Assembly: GCF_003316845.1 (NCBI RefSeq)
Contig: NZ_QMIK01000003.1
Location: 496,001-560,000 of the forward strand
Direction: 5' to 3'
DNA length: 64,000 bases
Origin: Cognataquiflexum aquatile
GTDB lineage: Bacteria > Bacteroidota > Bacteroidia > Cytophagales > Cyclobacteriaceae
The notes beneath the pieces are model-generated. The model saw only the letters and a program-made list of their open reading frames with translations. It made no database searches and was not told where the DNA came from. Made by a program: the position numbers and the translations under genes. The first letter of the stretch is position 1. Each line of letters starts with the position of its first letter. Positions 27,492 to 36,392 of this stretch are shown piece by piece.

Positions 27492-28862
27492 TTAGACTTT
27501 GATGTGATCTGTTCCATATGGTTCACGCTGTGGCCTGCTTAAGTGGGAGTTTGCCTCCTCGTCATTGACAAAGCGTTCCGCTTTTGGATCCCATTCGAGT
27601 TTCCTTCCCACTTTCATGGCAACATGGCTGACTAGGCAAACAGAACAGGCACGGTGACCGATCTCGGCAGGGGAGAGTGGTTGTGCACCGGATTGGATGC
27701 AATCGAGCCAATTGCCGTGGTGTTCTTCGCTTTCGTATAAGTGTATTTCTCCCGCTCCGATTTCGGATTGAAGGATTTTTGGATCTGAAGCATCCAAAGC
27801 TTTGGCATTGTTTCCTTGTGCGACAGGGTCACTTGCCGATGCGGTATAATTTCCTCTCGAAACCCAAATCCATCCCTCCGAACCCTCATATCGGATTCCA
27901 TTGGGATATCCGCCGCTTGTAAGCATCGTGATGCCGTTGTCATATTCTGCTTTGACCATAAAGTCACCGTGGACATTCCAAAGTCCCGAGCGTGGAAACT
28001 CAGCAACAGCTTCGATGAAACTTGGTCCTGTCAGTTCAGTGTCCATTCCCCAAGCCGCTGAATCAAAGTGATGCTGTCCCCAACCTGTAATCATTCCTGC
28101 TCCATAATTTTCATGACGGAGCCAACCCGGACGGCTATAGTCATGCTGAGGGTGAACGCCGATTTCGGTGTAGGGTACTTCCGGCGTAGACCCAAGCCAC
28201 ATGTCAAAATTCAGGTTTTTCGGGATCGGCATTGCAGAAGCTCCAGGTCCTGATGGATCACCGGGCAAGCCAATCCTGACAGTGTGCAGATTTCCGATCC
28301 TGCCGTTTCTGACCAATTCCGCAGCGCGCCTGAACTGAAAACTGGAACGTTGTTGGGTCCCAAGTTGCAGGATTACTTTGGTTTTATTGATGGTTTCCAC
28401 GAGTTGCCGTCCTTCCTTTATGGTCAGGGAAGTTGGTTTTTGGAGATAAATATGTTTGCCAGCCAAAGCAGCTTCCATGGCAGGTTGGGAATGCCAATGA
28501 TCCGGCGTGCTGATGATGACGGCGTCAATGTCTTTGTCTTGGAGCATTTGATGGTAATCTGCATACTGCTTCACGGCAAGATAAGGACTGCCCATTTTTT
28601 TGGTGTAATACTGCTCGATCAGTTCCTTTCCTTCACGCATCCGTTTGCTGTCCACATCCGAGACGGCCACTATCCTGGCCACATCATGTTGCCATGTCCC
28701 GGGCAGGTCATGCTCCCTTGCGATCCGGCCACATCCAATCTGACCTATATTGATTTTGTTACTTGGGGCATTTTTCCCAAAAACGGAAGAGGGGACGATC
28801 GTAGGGAATCCGATGATTGCTGAAGCCATGGCGCTGTTTTTTATAAAGTTTCTTCTTTTCAT
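27492..28862 (-). CDS. Gfo/Idh/MocA family oxidoreductase, Tat-exported
   Basis: 456 residues. The Tat signal MKRRNFIKNSAMASAIIGFP is followed by the NAD-binding fold (KINIGQIGCGRIAREHDLPG), VIISTPDHWHSQPAMEAALA and the catalytic-region lysine motif KHIYLQKPTSLTIKEGRQLV (QKP variant of EKP). The C-terminal part carries GWGQHHFDSAAWGMDTE. It is an NAD(P)-dependent sugar-type oxidoreductase exported with bound cofactor. It sits between the PmoA-like gene and a second oxidoreductase in a three-gene minus-strand operon. Confidence 0.92.
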   Translation of the reverse strand: MKRRNFIKNSAMASAIIGFPTIVPSSVFGKNAPSNKINIGQIGCGRIAREHDLPGTWQHDVARIVAVSDVDSKRMREGKELIEQYYTKKMGSPYLAVKQYADYHQMLQDKDIDAVIISTPDHWHSQPAMEAALAGKHIYLQKPTSLTIKEGRQLVETINKTKVILQLGTQQRSSFQFRRAAELVRNGRIGNLHTVRIGLPGDPSGPGASAMPIPKNLNFDMWLGSTPEVPYTEIGVHPQHDYSRPGWLRHENYGAGMITGWGQHHFDSAAWGMDTELTGPSFIEAVAEFPRSGLWNVHGDFMVKAEYDNGITMLTSGGYPNGIRYEGSEGWIWVSRGNYTASASDPVAQGNNAKALDASDPKILQSEIGAGEIHLYESEEHHGNWLDCIQSGAQPLSPAEIGHRACSVCLVSHVAMKVGRKLEWDPKAERFVNDEEANSHLSRPQREPYGTDHIKV

Positions 28863-28888
28863 GAGGAGGAGCTAAGGTTAGATTGTGG

Positions 28889-29860
28889 TCATTTTTTTGA
28901 GAAGGCTTTCCAATATTCGTCCGCTTCTGCAGCCGTCATTTTTCCGTCAAAGACGACCATTCTGTAATGAAGTGTATATTTTTTTCCCGGTTGGATATCC
29001 CATGATTGATGACGGATGGGACAAAATTCGATGAAGACATTTTCTTTTCCTTCATTGGAATCTTCCGGCCAAACCCTCATCGGTTCGGGGTGTGACCTGT
29101 TGTCAGGATGACTGAGAATTAGAATGCCGCTTTGACCTGAAGGGGATGAACTTTCACCCTGTACGATCAGCCATTTTGCAAAAGTCCCGTCTGCCGTTTT
29201 TCTGTCATTTCCTTCGGAAGTCAAAATGGTACTGTTTGTGTGGTCCCACTTTTCCGTAGCACGAAAACCAATTCCTCCACCGTATCGATAAGCTTCCAAC
29301 ATGACGCTTGTTTTCAAGGGGGTTGAGATCGTCGTGGAATAATCGACAAGATACCTTTCACCTTCCTTGTTCCAAACACGGATGGTTAGGTCTTCCTCCA
29401 AAGCCAACTGTGGGCCTTTGGGAGCCAATAGATCCATGTGGTTTTGCCTGACTACCAATTCTGAAAACTTGGAATTTATTTTCTTGGAGATGACTTTTTC
29501 AAAATCCACTCTTCCTTTTCCATCTCCAAGGTTCCAAAAATCAACTTCCCTACCTTCTATAGTGGTTTTGGTCCATGGTCCCCATATCCCATAATGGTGG
29601 TAGTGATCCGGCGGCTGTATTCTCGAAAGTACTTGACCCGAGGGGGAGGCAAGGGGATGGATAAATCCGGATTTGCTGAACTCAGGTTTGACACCGGCGG
29701 GTACTTCTGCTTTTGCTGTCTGATAAGTCAAAAGGAGTTGGCCGGCTGCGTTAAAATCTATTCCGTTTGAAGTTTCTTCCATAGTTATCTTTTGGGAAAA
29801 AGCATTGCCGATAAAAATAAATGAAGCGAAGGTGATAAATAAAAGTCTTTTGAATATCAT
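28889..29860 (-). CDS. PmoA-like (DUF6807) exported protein
   Basis: 323 residues with a signal peptide (MIFKRLLFITFASFIFIGNA, cleaved near AFSQ). The body matches the PmoA/DUF6807 family: FIHPLASPSGQVLSRIQPPD, HYHHYGIWGPWTKTTIEGRE, LILSHPDNRSHPEPMRVWPE and FIEFCPIRHQSWDIQPGKKY. Despite the name this is unrelated to functional methane monooxygenase. Such proteins usually accompany Gfo/Idh/MocA and ThuA-like genes in carbohydrate clusters, as here. The function is unproven. Confidence 0.88.
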   Translation of the reverse strand: MIFKRLLFITFASFIFIGNAFSQKITMEETSNGIDFNAAGQLLLTYQTAKAEVPAGVKPEFSKSGFIHPLASPSGQVLSRIQPPDHYHHYGIWGPWTKTTIEGREVDFWNLGDGKGRVDFEKVISKKINSKFSELVVRQNHMDLLAPKGPQLALEEDLTIRVWNKEGERYLVDYSTTISTPLKTSVMLEAYRYGGGIGFRATEKWDHTNSTILTSEGNDRKTADGTFAKWLIVQGESSSPSGQSGILILSHPDNRSHPEPMRVWPEDSNEGKENVFIEFCPIRHQSWDIQPGKKYTLHYRMVVFDGKMTAAEADEYWKAFSKK

Positions 29861-29936
29861 CGGTTTTTAGGTTATTGGGAAGTGTAATTTATTAAATTCC
29901 ACAAAAAATTTAGCCACCGTTTATCCGATTTCACCA

Positions 29937-30866
29937 ATGAATAGAAAGATTGTATCAGTATTACTTCTTTTGCTTCAGGTTTCTTGGGCGCAGGGACAGG
30001 GCCTTCCTGAAGTAAAGCTGGACCAAACATGGAAGGAAAAGATTTATGGACTTGCTCCTGAGAAAGCCACTTTTCCTATTTCTGAGAAGAAGAAAATCCT
30101 TGTGTTCTCCCTCCATACAGGATATGAACATTGGGTGATTCCGCATACGGAGCAAATGATCAAGATAATTTCTGAAAAGAGCGGTGCTTTTGAGGTCTCA
30201 GGAAGTAAGGATATCAGCATGTTTGAAGCAAAAAACATAGCTAAATATGACGCCATCGTACTCAACAACACCTGCTCGAAAGGAGATCACCGCAACCTTT
30301 TTTGGGATAAACTTCGAGCGGATTCAGATGCTGACAGCGCTGTGTTGATGAAAAAAGCACTTCAGATGGAAGAGAATTTACTTCAATATGTTGAAAAAGG
30401 CGGAGGCTTATTATTGGTACATGGGGCGGTGACGACCCAAAACAATTCCCGCGCTTTCAGCAAGTTGGTGGGGGCGAGTTTTTATTACCATCCGCCGCAG
30501 CAAGCCATTCAGATAAGGTTGGCCGATCCAAAGCATCCTTTGGTGCAGGCATTTCCTGCCACAGGTTTCAACCATGTCGATGAACCTTATTTTTATAAGA
30601 ATGCCTATGCAGATTTGGATTTCAAGCCTTTGCTGTACTTCAACAACGCAGAGATTACCAATCAGAAAAACCCATTGACCGAAGGAAAAACTTATGTGGC
30701 CTGGATCAGGTCACAAGGAAAAGGTAAAGTGATGTATTGCTCACCTTCCCACAATGCGCAGAGTTTCGAAAATCCGGATTTGCTCAGGTTCTATTTGAAC
30801 GGGCTACAATATGTGGTCGGAGATGTGGAATGTGACGAGACGCCGATAGGGAAGGGAAGCCTTTGA
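29937..30866 (+). CDS. ThuA-like domain protein, exported
   Basis: 309 residues with a signal peptide (MNRKIVSVLLLLLQVSWAQG). The ThuA-like, glutamine-amidotransferase-type fold shows in KILVFSLHTGYEHWVIPHTE, DAIVLNNTCSKGDHRNLFWD, GGGLLLVHGAVTTQNNSRAF and FNHVDEPYFYK. ThuA homologues take part in catabolism of 3-keto-disaccharides such as 3-ketotrehalose. It is divergent from the PmoA-Gfo/Idh operon across a 76-base gap, suggesting shared control. Confidence 0.88.
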   Translation: MNRKIVSVLLLLLQVSWAQGQGLPEVKLDQTWKEKIYGLAPEKATFPISEKKKILVFSLHTGYEHWVIPHTEQMIKIISEKSGAFEVSGSKDISMFEAKNIAKYDAIVLNNTCSKGDHRNLFWDKLRADSDADSAVLMKKALQMEENLLQYVEKGGGLLLVHGAVTTQNNSRAFSKLVGASFYYHPPQQAIQIRLADPKHPLVQAFPATGFNHVDEPYFYKNAYADLDFKPLLYFNNAEITNQKNPLTEGKTYVAWIRSQGKGKVMYCSPSHNAQSFENPDLLRFYLNGLQYVVGDVECDETPIGKGSL

Positions 30867-30876
30867 GGGATTGGTT

Positions 30877-31073
30877 CAACTCCTCCAGAGTTGTCAGGTT
30901 CATCCTGGTTTGCTCATCCACGGGTTTCACCCGCGGTTATTATTGTGGAAGCCTTTCCAAGGCTTCTTGGTTTTCAGGTCAGGAGCAAGTACGGAGTACT
31001 TGAAAAACAATAACCCCCAATGTAATTGGGGGGGCAGAGATATGTAAGGGGACGGCCAACTCTGAAGGAGTTG
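30877..31073. repeat. Left palindromic repeat block flanking IS200-like transposase gene
   Basis: A 197-base block made of successive small palindromes: CAACTC-CTCCA-GAGTTG (30877-30893), CGGGT-TTC-ACCCG (30921-30933), GAAGCCTT-TCC-AAGGCTTC (30948-30966), CAAGTAC-GGA-GTACTTG (30986-31002), CCCCCAAT-GTA-ATTGGGGG (31014-31032) and CAACTC-TGAAG-GAGTTG (31057-31073). A near copy in the same orientation and order lies at 31869-32066. Confidence 0.9.
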
Positions 31074-31081
31074 AACATCTT

Positions 31082-31531
31082 CTATTTGAAAAGATACTCC
31101 TCTTTAAACTCAATTTCATGTTCGATCAATAGCCTCTTGTATTCATCATAAAAGGATTCTTTTTTATGGTGTTCTTTTTGATTTTTGATGTATTCAACAA
31201 TATTTGGTTTTTCTTTACTTGAGCAGGTAAATGCACCATAACCTAGAGCCCAACCATCCCAATTGGGAAAATCAGGATTTTCCTTCATCCAATTGCTACT
31301 TGCAATTTTGATATCCTTGATGAAGTCTGCTAAACCATGACTTGGATGTAAATCAGTCAAAATATGAATGTGGTCTCCGATTCCATTTATTTGGTATAGC
31401 GTGCAGTTTTTATTTTTGGTGATCCCACGGATGTATTTATAAAGGTCTAGACAATGAGTTTCAGGAATTGTGAATTCTCTCCGTTTTGTACCAAAAACCA
31501 AATGATAAATGATCTGTTTGTAACTGCTCAT
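31082..31531 (-). CDS. IS200/IS605-type (REP-associated-like) HUH transposase
   Basis: 149 residues, the size of TnpA Y1 transposases. The HUH metal motif is His54-Ile-His56 in GIGDHIHILTDL and the catalytic tyrosine is Tyr114 in NIVEYIKNQKEHH. The N-terminus reads YKQIIYHLVFGTKRREF, typical of the family. These enzymes cut single-stranded DNA at hairpins. The gene is surrounded on both sides by hairpin-forming repeats and has no partner tnpB, so it resembles a RAYT-type domesticated or repeat-mobilising transposase. Confidence 0.93.
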   Translation of the reverse strand: MSSYKQIIYHLVFGTKRREFTIPETHCLDLYKYIRGITKNKNCTLYQINGIGDHIHILTDLHPSHGLADFIKDIKIASSNWMKENPDFPNWDGWALGYGAFTCSSKEKPNIVEYIKNQKEHHKKESFYDEYKRLLIEHEIEFKEEYLFK

Positions 31532-31583
31532 ATTTTAAAAAGGGTAGGAATAAAATGAAATTAGTTAAATATTGTAAATAATT

Positions 31584-32066
31584 CAACTCCTTCAGAGTTG
31601 TCGCAGACACTTTTATTTGGTTGGCCCACGGGTTTCACCCGCGGTTATTATTGTTGAAGCCTTTCCAAGGCTTCTTTTGGATTCAGCGATTTCTTGCAAA
31701 TCTTCCTCATTGATAGGGATTTTGTTCAACTCCTCCAGAGTTGTCCGTTTCATGATAGTTTGCTCATCCACGGGTTTCACCCGCGGTTATTATTGTTGAA
31801 GCCTTTCCAAGGCTTCATTCGGATTCAGTGATTTCTTGCAAATCTCCCTCATTGATAGGGATTTTGTTCAACTCCTCCAGAGTTGTCCGTTTCATGATAT
31901 TTTGCTCATCCACGGGTTTCACCCGCGGTAATTATTGTTGAAGCCTTTCCAAGGCTTCTTTGATTTTCAGGTCAGGAGCAAGTACGGAGTACTTGAAAAA
32001 CAATAACCCCCAATGAAATTGGGGGTTATGAGGAAATCCGAAGAAACACCAACTCTGAAGGAGTTG
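31584..32066. repeat. Right palindromic repeat array: ~142-bp tandem units plus a 198-bp end block
   Basis: The CAACTC...GAGTTG palindrome recurs at 31584, 31727 and 31869, a period of 142-143 bases. Each unit also holds the CGGGTTTCACCCG and GAAGCCTTTCCAAGGCTTC hairpins, and the first two end in GATTTCTTGCAAATC, then TTGATAGGGATTTTG. The last unit instead continues with the CAAGTACGGAGTACTTG, CCCCCAATGAAATTGGGGG and CAACTCTGAAGGAGTTG hairpins (to 32066), copying the left block. The stretch is noncoding and ends 15 bases before the xanthine-dehydrogenase-like gene stop. Confidence 0.9.
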
Positions 32067-32080
32067 AACTTGCCACACAT

Positions 32081-34360
32081 TTAAGCCTTAAAAGGCAGCT
32101 CATAGATCCTTTCTCCTGTCAGCTTGTACATCGCATTGCACAAAGCCGGGATGTAAGGAGGTACCGGAGGCTCGCCGACACCCGTTGGTTTTTCCATACT
32201 CTCTATAATATGGACATGGATTTTCTTGGGTGATTGGGGCATCCTGATGATCTGATAGCCGTCAAAGTTGTTTTGCTGTGGGATTCCATTTTCGAAAGTG
32301 ATGGCTGAAGTGGTCGCCAAACTTGTCGCAAACTGTGCCCCGCCTTCAAACTGCGAGCGGATTCTATCTGTATTGACTCCGATGCCACAATCCACCGCAT
32401 AGAAGACTTCAGGGATGGCAACTTTTCCCGAACTGTCTTTTTCCACTACCACTATACAAGCAACATAGGTCAGGAAGCTCTTGTGTGCTGCAAAGCCAAC
32501 CGCTTTTCCCTCTGCCAGCTTTTGGTCCCAATTTGCTTCTTTGGCAACCCTTTCAATCACTTTTTTCATCCTTCCTGTATTCCATGGAAATGTTTCTATC
32601 GGTTCGCCATAGTTTTCATATTTCCCGTCAGTTTCAGGTTTGAACTCCAGATTGCGGTCCTCACCGAGCATCTGAAGGGCGTGCTTCACGGGATCGATAC
32701 CTCGTGCTTCAGCGATTTCATCCATCATACATCCGATGGCAAAAGCGTGGTGGATATTGCTCACCGACCTCAGCCATCCGATTCTCGTATGTGCTGTTGA
32801 CTCGTGGGTTTCAATTTTAATATTTGGCACATCATATGGAAAATCCGTACAGCCCAAACCCAATTCACCATCAGAGGGATGAAGTTCAGTGGTACTGCCT
32901 GTTGCTCCGATGGCGGGAAAAACAGTATGGTGGTTCCATCCGGTGAAGTTCCCGTCTTTGTCAATCGTCGCTTTGATCCTTTGGGCACTGTGTGAGTGGA
33001 AAAAGTCAAAATGGAGGTCGTCTTCCCTTGTCCACTGAACCCTGACAGGTGACTTGGCGGCCTTGGAAAGGATGGCTGCTTCCACCACAAAATCAGGCTT
33101 GGATTTTCTTCCAAATCCTCCTCCGAGAAGTGTGACATTCATCTTTACCTTATCCAGATCAAGTCCCAAAGCTGTTGCTACTGCCTGTCTTGCCCATTGG
33201 GGATGCTGTGTAGGTGCCCAGATTTCACAGATGCCGTCTCCTTGGTAATGGGCGATGGCAGCAGGTGGCTCAATGGTAGCATGTGCATAGAAAGGAGCCA
33301 AATAAGTTCTTTCCAAAACCTTTCCTGCAGCCCTTTGCGCTGTCGAAAAGTTGCCTCTTTCCCTTCTGACTTTTCCGTCCTTGGCAGTACTTTGAAGCAT
33401 TTCTTCCAATTGTTTGGCAGAATTGTAAGTTTGGTTTGGTCCCAGATCCCATTCTATTTCCAATGCTTCCCGGCCTTTCATCGCGGCCCAGGTATTGTCG
33501 GCAATGACGGCAACACCCTCCAAGGCTTTGTCCAATCCCGGAGGAATTCCCGCGCCTTCGATCTTCACTACCCTATTTACTCCCGGCACTGCCAGGGCTT
33601 TGGCATCATTGAAAGAAATGACTTTAGCGCCGATGACTGGACTTCTACGGACCACAGCTACCTGCATTCCCGGCAGATCCACGTCAGCACCAAAAACCGC
33701 CTTGCCTGTAGTGATATCCCTGGCATCATAAATGGTGACGTCTTTGCCGATCAGTTTATAGCTTGAAAATTCCTTCAAAGTGATACTTGCCGGATCTGGC
33801 AATGGCATGTCTTTGACCTCAGCTACCAAGTCTCCAAAGTCGATTTTCTTGCCTGAAGAATGGATGACCTGCGAATTTTCCGTATGGCATTCAGCGGGAC
33901 TTACCTCCCATTTTTTGGCTGCGGCGGCGACAAGCATGTGTCTTGCCGTCGCCCCAGTTTTTCGCATGGGTTCATAAAACATCCTGACAGAAAATGAACC
34001 GTCGGTGTTTTGGTTTCCATATTTTTCTTCATCGCCTTCGGCCTGCACGATTTTCACCTTAGACCAATCCGCACCCAATTCGTCGGCCACTATCTGAGGC
34101 AGGGAGGTCCGGATGCCCGTACCCATTTCAGAGCGGTGTGCGACGATGATGACTTCATTGTCTGAGGTAATGCTGACAAATACATTGGGGGCAAAAGTGA
34201 TGGTTTCACCTTTGGGTCCGGCACATTGGAAATTGACTCCCAAAAGGAATCCTCCGGTAGCCAGAGAACTGAGTTTCAAGAAATCCCTGCGTGAAGGAAC
34301 AAAGACTTCGCTTTTGTCTTCAGCTTTTTTGTTTTTTAAAAACGGGAAGTTCGGCATCAT
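32081..34360 (-). CDS. Xanthine dehydrogenase family molybdopterin-binding subunit (isoquinoline 1-oxidoreductase beta-like)
   Basis: 759 residues from the ATG at 34360 (MMPNFPFLKNKK); the longer frame would overlap the upstream ferredoxin-like gene. A Tat-like signal (SRRDFLKLSSLATGGFLLGV) follows a short cytoplasmic lead. Molybdopterin-enzyme motifs include VIIVAHRSEMGTGIRTSLPQ, TLLGGGFGRKSKPDFVVEAA, SVSNIHHAFAIGCMMDEIAE and GVGEPPVPPYIPALCNAMYK. The family hydroxylates aldehydes or N-heterocycles. It pairs with the 2Fe-2S subunit gene 25 bases upstream; the electron acceptor is not encoded here. Confidence 0.92.
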   Translation of the reverse strand: MMPNFPFLKNKKAEDKSEVFVPSRRDFLKLSSLATGGFLLGVNFQCAGPKGETITFAPNVFVSITSDNEVIIVAHRSEMGTGIRTSLPQIVADELGADWSKVKIVQAEGDEEKYGNQNTDGSFSVRMFYEPMRKTGATARHMLVAAAAKKWEVSPAECHTENSQVIHSSGKKIDFGDLVAEVKDMPLPDPASITLKEFSSYKLIGKDVTIYDARDITTGKAVFGADVDLPGMQVAVVRRSPVIGAKVISFNDAKALAVPGVNRVVKIEGAGIPPGLDKALEGVAVIADNTWAAMKGREALEIEWDLGPNQTYNSAKQLEEMLQSTAKDGKVRRERGNFSTAQRAAGKVLERTYLAPFYAHATIEPPAAIAHYQGDGICEIWAPTQHPQWARQAVATALGLDLDKVKMNVTLLGGGFGRKSKPDFVVEAAILSKAAKSPVRVQWTREDDLHFDFFHSHSAQRIKATIDKDGNFTGWNHHTVFPAIGATGSTTELHPSDGELGLGCTDFPYDVPNIKIETHESTAHTRIGWLRSVSNIHHAFAIGCMMDEIAEARGIDPVKHALQMLGEDRNLEFKPETDGKYENYGEPIETFPWNTGRMKKVIERVAKEANWDQKLAEGKAVGFAAHKSFLTYVACIVVVEKDSSGKVAIPEVFYAVDCGIGVNTDRIRSQFEGGAQFATSLATTSAITFENGIPQQNNFDGYQIIRMPQSPKKIHVHIIESMEKPTGVGEPPVPPYIPALCNAMYKLTGERIYELPFKA

Positions 34361-34385
34361 ATATTTTGATGTTTTGGGTTCAGGA

Positions 34386-34844
34386 TTAAAGGGATTTGGA
34401 TGCGGTGAGTATGGCTTCTTTGATGCGGTTATAGGTACCGCAGCGACAGAGGTTTCCTGCCATGGCTTCCTCGATTTCAGCATCTGATGGGTTGGGGCTT
34501 TTCTTAAGTAAGGCAGCCGCATTCATGATCTGACCTGTTTGACAATAGCCGCACTGGGGGACTACATGCTCCACCCAAGCGTCCTGAAGGGGATGATGGC
34601 CTTCCTTATCCAAACCCTCGATGGTGGTGACTTTCCTTTTTCCAACTGTGGAGATGGGAGTACTGCAGGATCTGATGGCTTCATCGTCCAAATGTACCGT
34701 GCAGGCTCCACATAGCGCTTGCCCGCAACCGAATTTGGTCCCTTTCATCGAGAGCAAATCCCTTAAAACCCAAAGCAGTGGCATGTCCGGATCAGCGGTC
34801 ACTTCCTGGTTTTTTCCGTTGACAGATATTGTGAATTTTTCCAT
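34386..34844 (-). CDS. (2Fe-2S)-binding subunit of a xanthine-dehydrogenase-type enzyme (IorA-like)
   Basis: 152 residues. The plant-type ferredoxin cluster is in [20 protein letters not shown] with a further Cys in IRSCSTPIS. The second cluster domain is in [20 protein letters not shown] and [16 protein letters not shown]. Together these are the two 2Fe-2S sites that carry electrons from the molybdenum centre. No signal peptide is seen, so export is likely to ride on the Tat signal of the large subunit encoded downstream. Confidence 0.94.
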   Translation of the reverse strand: MEKFTISVNGKNQEVTADPDMPLLWVLRDLLSMKGTKFGCGQALCGACTVHLDDEAIRSCSTPISTVGKRKVTTIEGLDKEGHHPLQDAWVEHVVPQCGYCQTGQIMNAAALLKKSPNPSDAEIEEAMAGNLCRCGTYNRIKEAILTASKSL

Positions 34845-34900
34845 GGTGGTTGGATTGGTCTTTGTTATTTTTTGGGTAAAAGTTTATGATTATTACAAAA

Positions 34901-36190
34901 TTAAGCTCCGATCAGGTTCCATTTTTCCCTGTATGGTCTGAACAACAATTCATTGGCAGCGTCATCTTTTAGGAACAGTTCTTTCTTCGCATCCCATTTC
35001 AAAGATTTTTCCTGTTTGTAGGAAATCAGTGCCAAATGCATCGGCAGGGTCATACCTCTAGCATATTCAAGATTGGATTCAGGTTGCTGACGGGATTTGA
35101 CCGCATCGAGAAAATTCTGTTGGTGGCCCGGAGACCTTGGGATGGACTTGGCGATTTCTGGAATATCAGTCAAAGTTTGGCCATTCATGTGGATGGCCAT
35201 GGTACTGTAATCACAGATCAGGTTTCCTTTTGTGCCTTCGAAATAAGCGCCTATTCCCATTTTGTCGGCACCTTGCACCGGTGGAGGCGTGGAGGTCCAA
35301 TGGATTTTGAGTTTTTTGAATTTGAAATCCACGTCGATCCATTTTGGAGTATCGCCGACACCGTCAGATTTTTCTCCTTTGGCCGAAATGGATTTCAGGC
35401 CGCTTGGCGCAATGGACATCCAGACCACATCAGCGATATGACACCAAAAGTCCTGAAATACTCCTCCCGAATATTCCATAAAATAGCGATAAGTGAAATG
35501 ACATTTTTCAGGGGCATATTCTGAATAGGGTGCGGGCCCTAGCCACATGTCCCAATTCAGGTTTGGTGGAGGGGTTTGATAGTTGAGCTTTTCGATGATC
35601 GGGGGTTCGCCGGTTTTCCAAAGCCTCACTGTTTTGATTTTTCCCAACTCCCCGGATTGGATGATCTCGGCCACACGGTGGTAATTGTCTCCGGCATGGA
35701 TCTGAGTGCCCAATTGGAAAACCCTGTTGTTTGACTTTTGCGCAGCCAACATCAACTGTCCTTCTCTCAGTGAATAGGAAAGCGGCTTTTCTCCATAGAC
35801 ATCTTTGCCTGCCTGAAATGCCAAAATGGCGATCTGTGCGTGCCAATGGTCCGGAGTGGCGATGGTGACAGCATCGATATCCTGCCTTTCCAGAACTTTT
35901 CTGAAGTCGGTATAAATCTGGGCTTTGGTATCAGGATGGATTTTTTTGAGTTGGGTCAAAGCTTCCTTGGCGTGCTCTTCATCGACGTCACAGAGGGCGA
36001 CGATTTCAGCTTCGGGTAAGTTGGCAAACCAATTCATATGTGCCAACCCCATTCCCCCCAATCCGATATGGGCAATCCTGACCCTGTCAGAGGCGGCTGC
36101 TTTCAGACCCTGGAATGGTAAAAACTGAAGTCCCAAAGCAGTAAGGACAGAGTAGCGTACAAAATCCCGCCTATTGATATGTTGACTCAT
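34901..36190 (-). CDS. Gfo/Idh/MocA family oxidoreductase, Tat-exported
   Basis: 429 residues from the ATG at 36190 (MSQHINRRDFVRYSVLTALG), which gives a proper Tat signal; the frame is open 20 codons further. NAD-binding RVRIAHIGLGGMGLAHMNWF, VTIATPDHWHAQIAILAFQA and the active-site KDVYGEKPLSYSLREGQLML (EKP intact) define the family, with FQDFWCHIADVVWMSIAPSG in the C-terminal domain. It probably acts on a periplasmic sugar or polyol. It ends 57 bases upstream of the 2Fe-2S subunit gene start and may share its transcript. Confidence 0.92.
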   Translation of the reverse strand: MSQHINRRDFVRYSVLTALGLQFLPFQGLKAAASDRVRIAHIGLGGMGLAHMNWFANLPEAEIVALCDVDEEHAKEALTQLKKIHPDTKAQIYTDFRKVLERQDIDAVTIATPDHWHAQIAILAFQAGKDVYGEKPLSYSLREGQLMLAAQKSNNRVFQLGTQIHAGDNYHRVAEIIQSGELGKIKTVRLWKTGEPPIIEKLNYQTPPPNLNWDMWLGPAPYSEYAPEKCHFTYRYFMEYSGGVFQDFWCHIADVVWMSIAPSGLKSISAKGEKSDGVGDTPKWIDVDFKFKKLKIHWTSTPPPVQGADKMGIGAYFEGTKGNLICDYSTMAIHMNGQTLTDIPEIAKSIPRSPGHQQNFLDAVKSRQQPESNLEYARGMTLPMHLALISYKQEKSLKWDAKKELFLKDDAANELLFRPYREKWNLIGA

Positions 36191-36392
36191 AAGATTGGTT
36201 TTTTGGGTTGGTTTTAGGGTTTTTGAAGAAGGCCCTTCTTTTAATTTCAATATAAATAAAAAAAATGTGTGATTTTTATCTCCTTCCTCAAGATTGGCTT
36301 TTGTTTATATTTATTGGATAATAGAAATATAAACGGGGAACAGATGCCATAAATGGCTGATAACCAATTTTGAAAATCGGAGTTGTAAAGGT

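Noticed and set aside
28284-28823. 179-codon frame on the + strand opposite a Gfo/Idh gene
   Set aside because: Antisense shadow, no family features.
30877-32066. CRISPR array
   Set aside because: The repeated units are 142-197 bases and consist of palindromes, with no 25-40-base repeats alternating with unique spacers and no cas genes.
33197-33766. 189-codon frame on the + strand opposite the molybdopterin subunit gene
   Set aside because: Antisense to a strongly supported gene, with cysteine- and histidine-rich nonsense composition.
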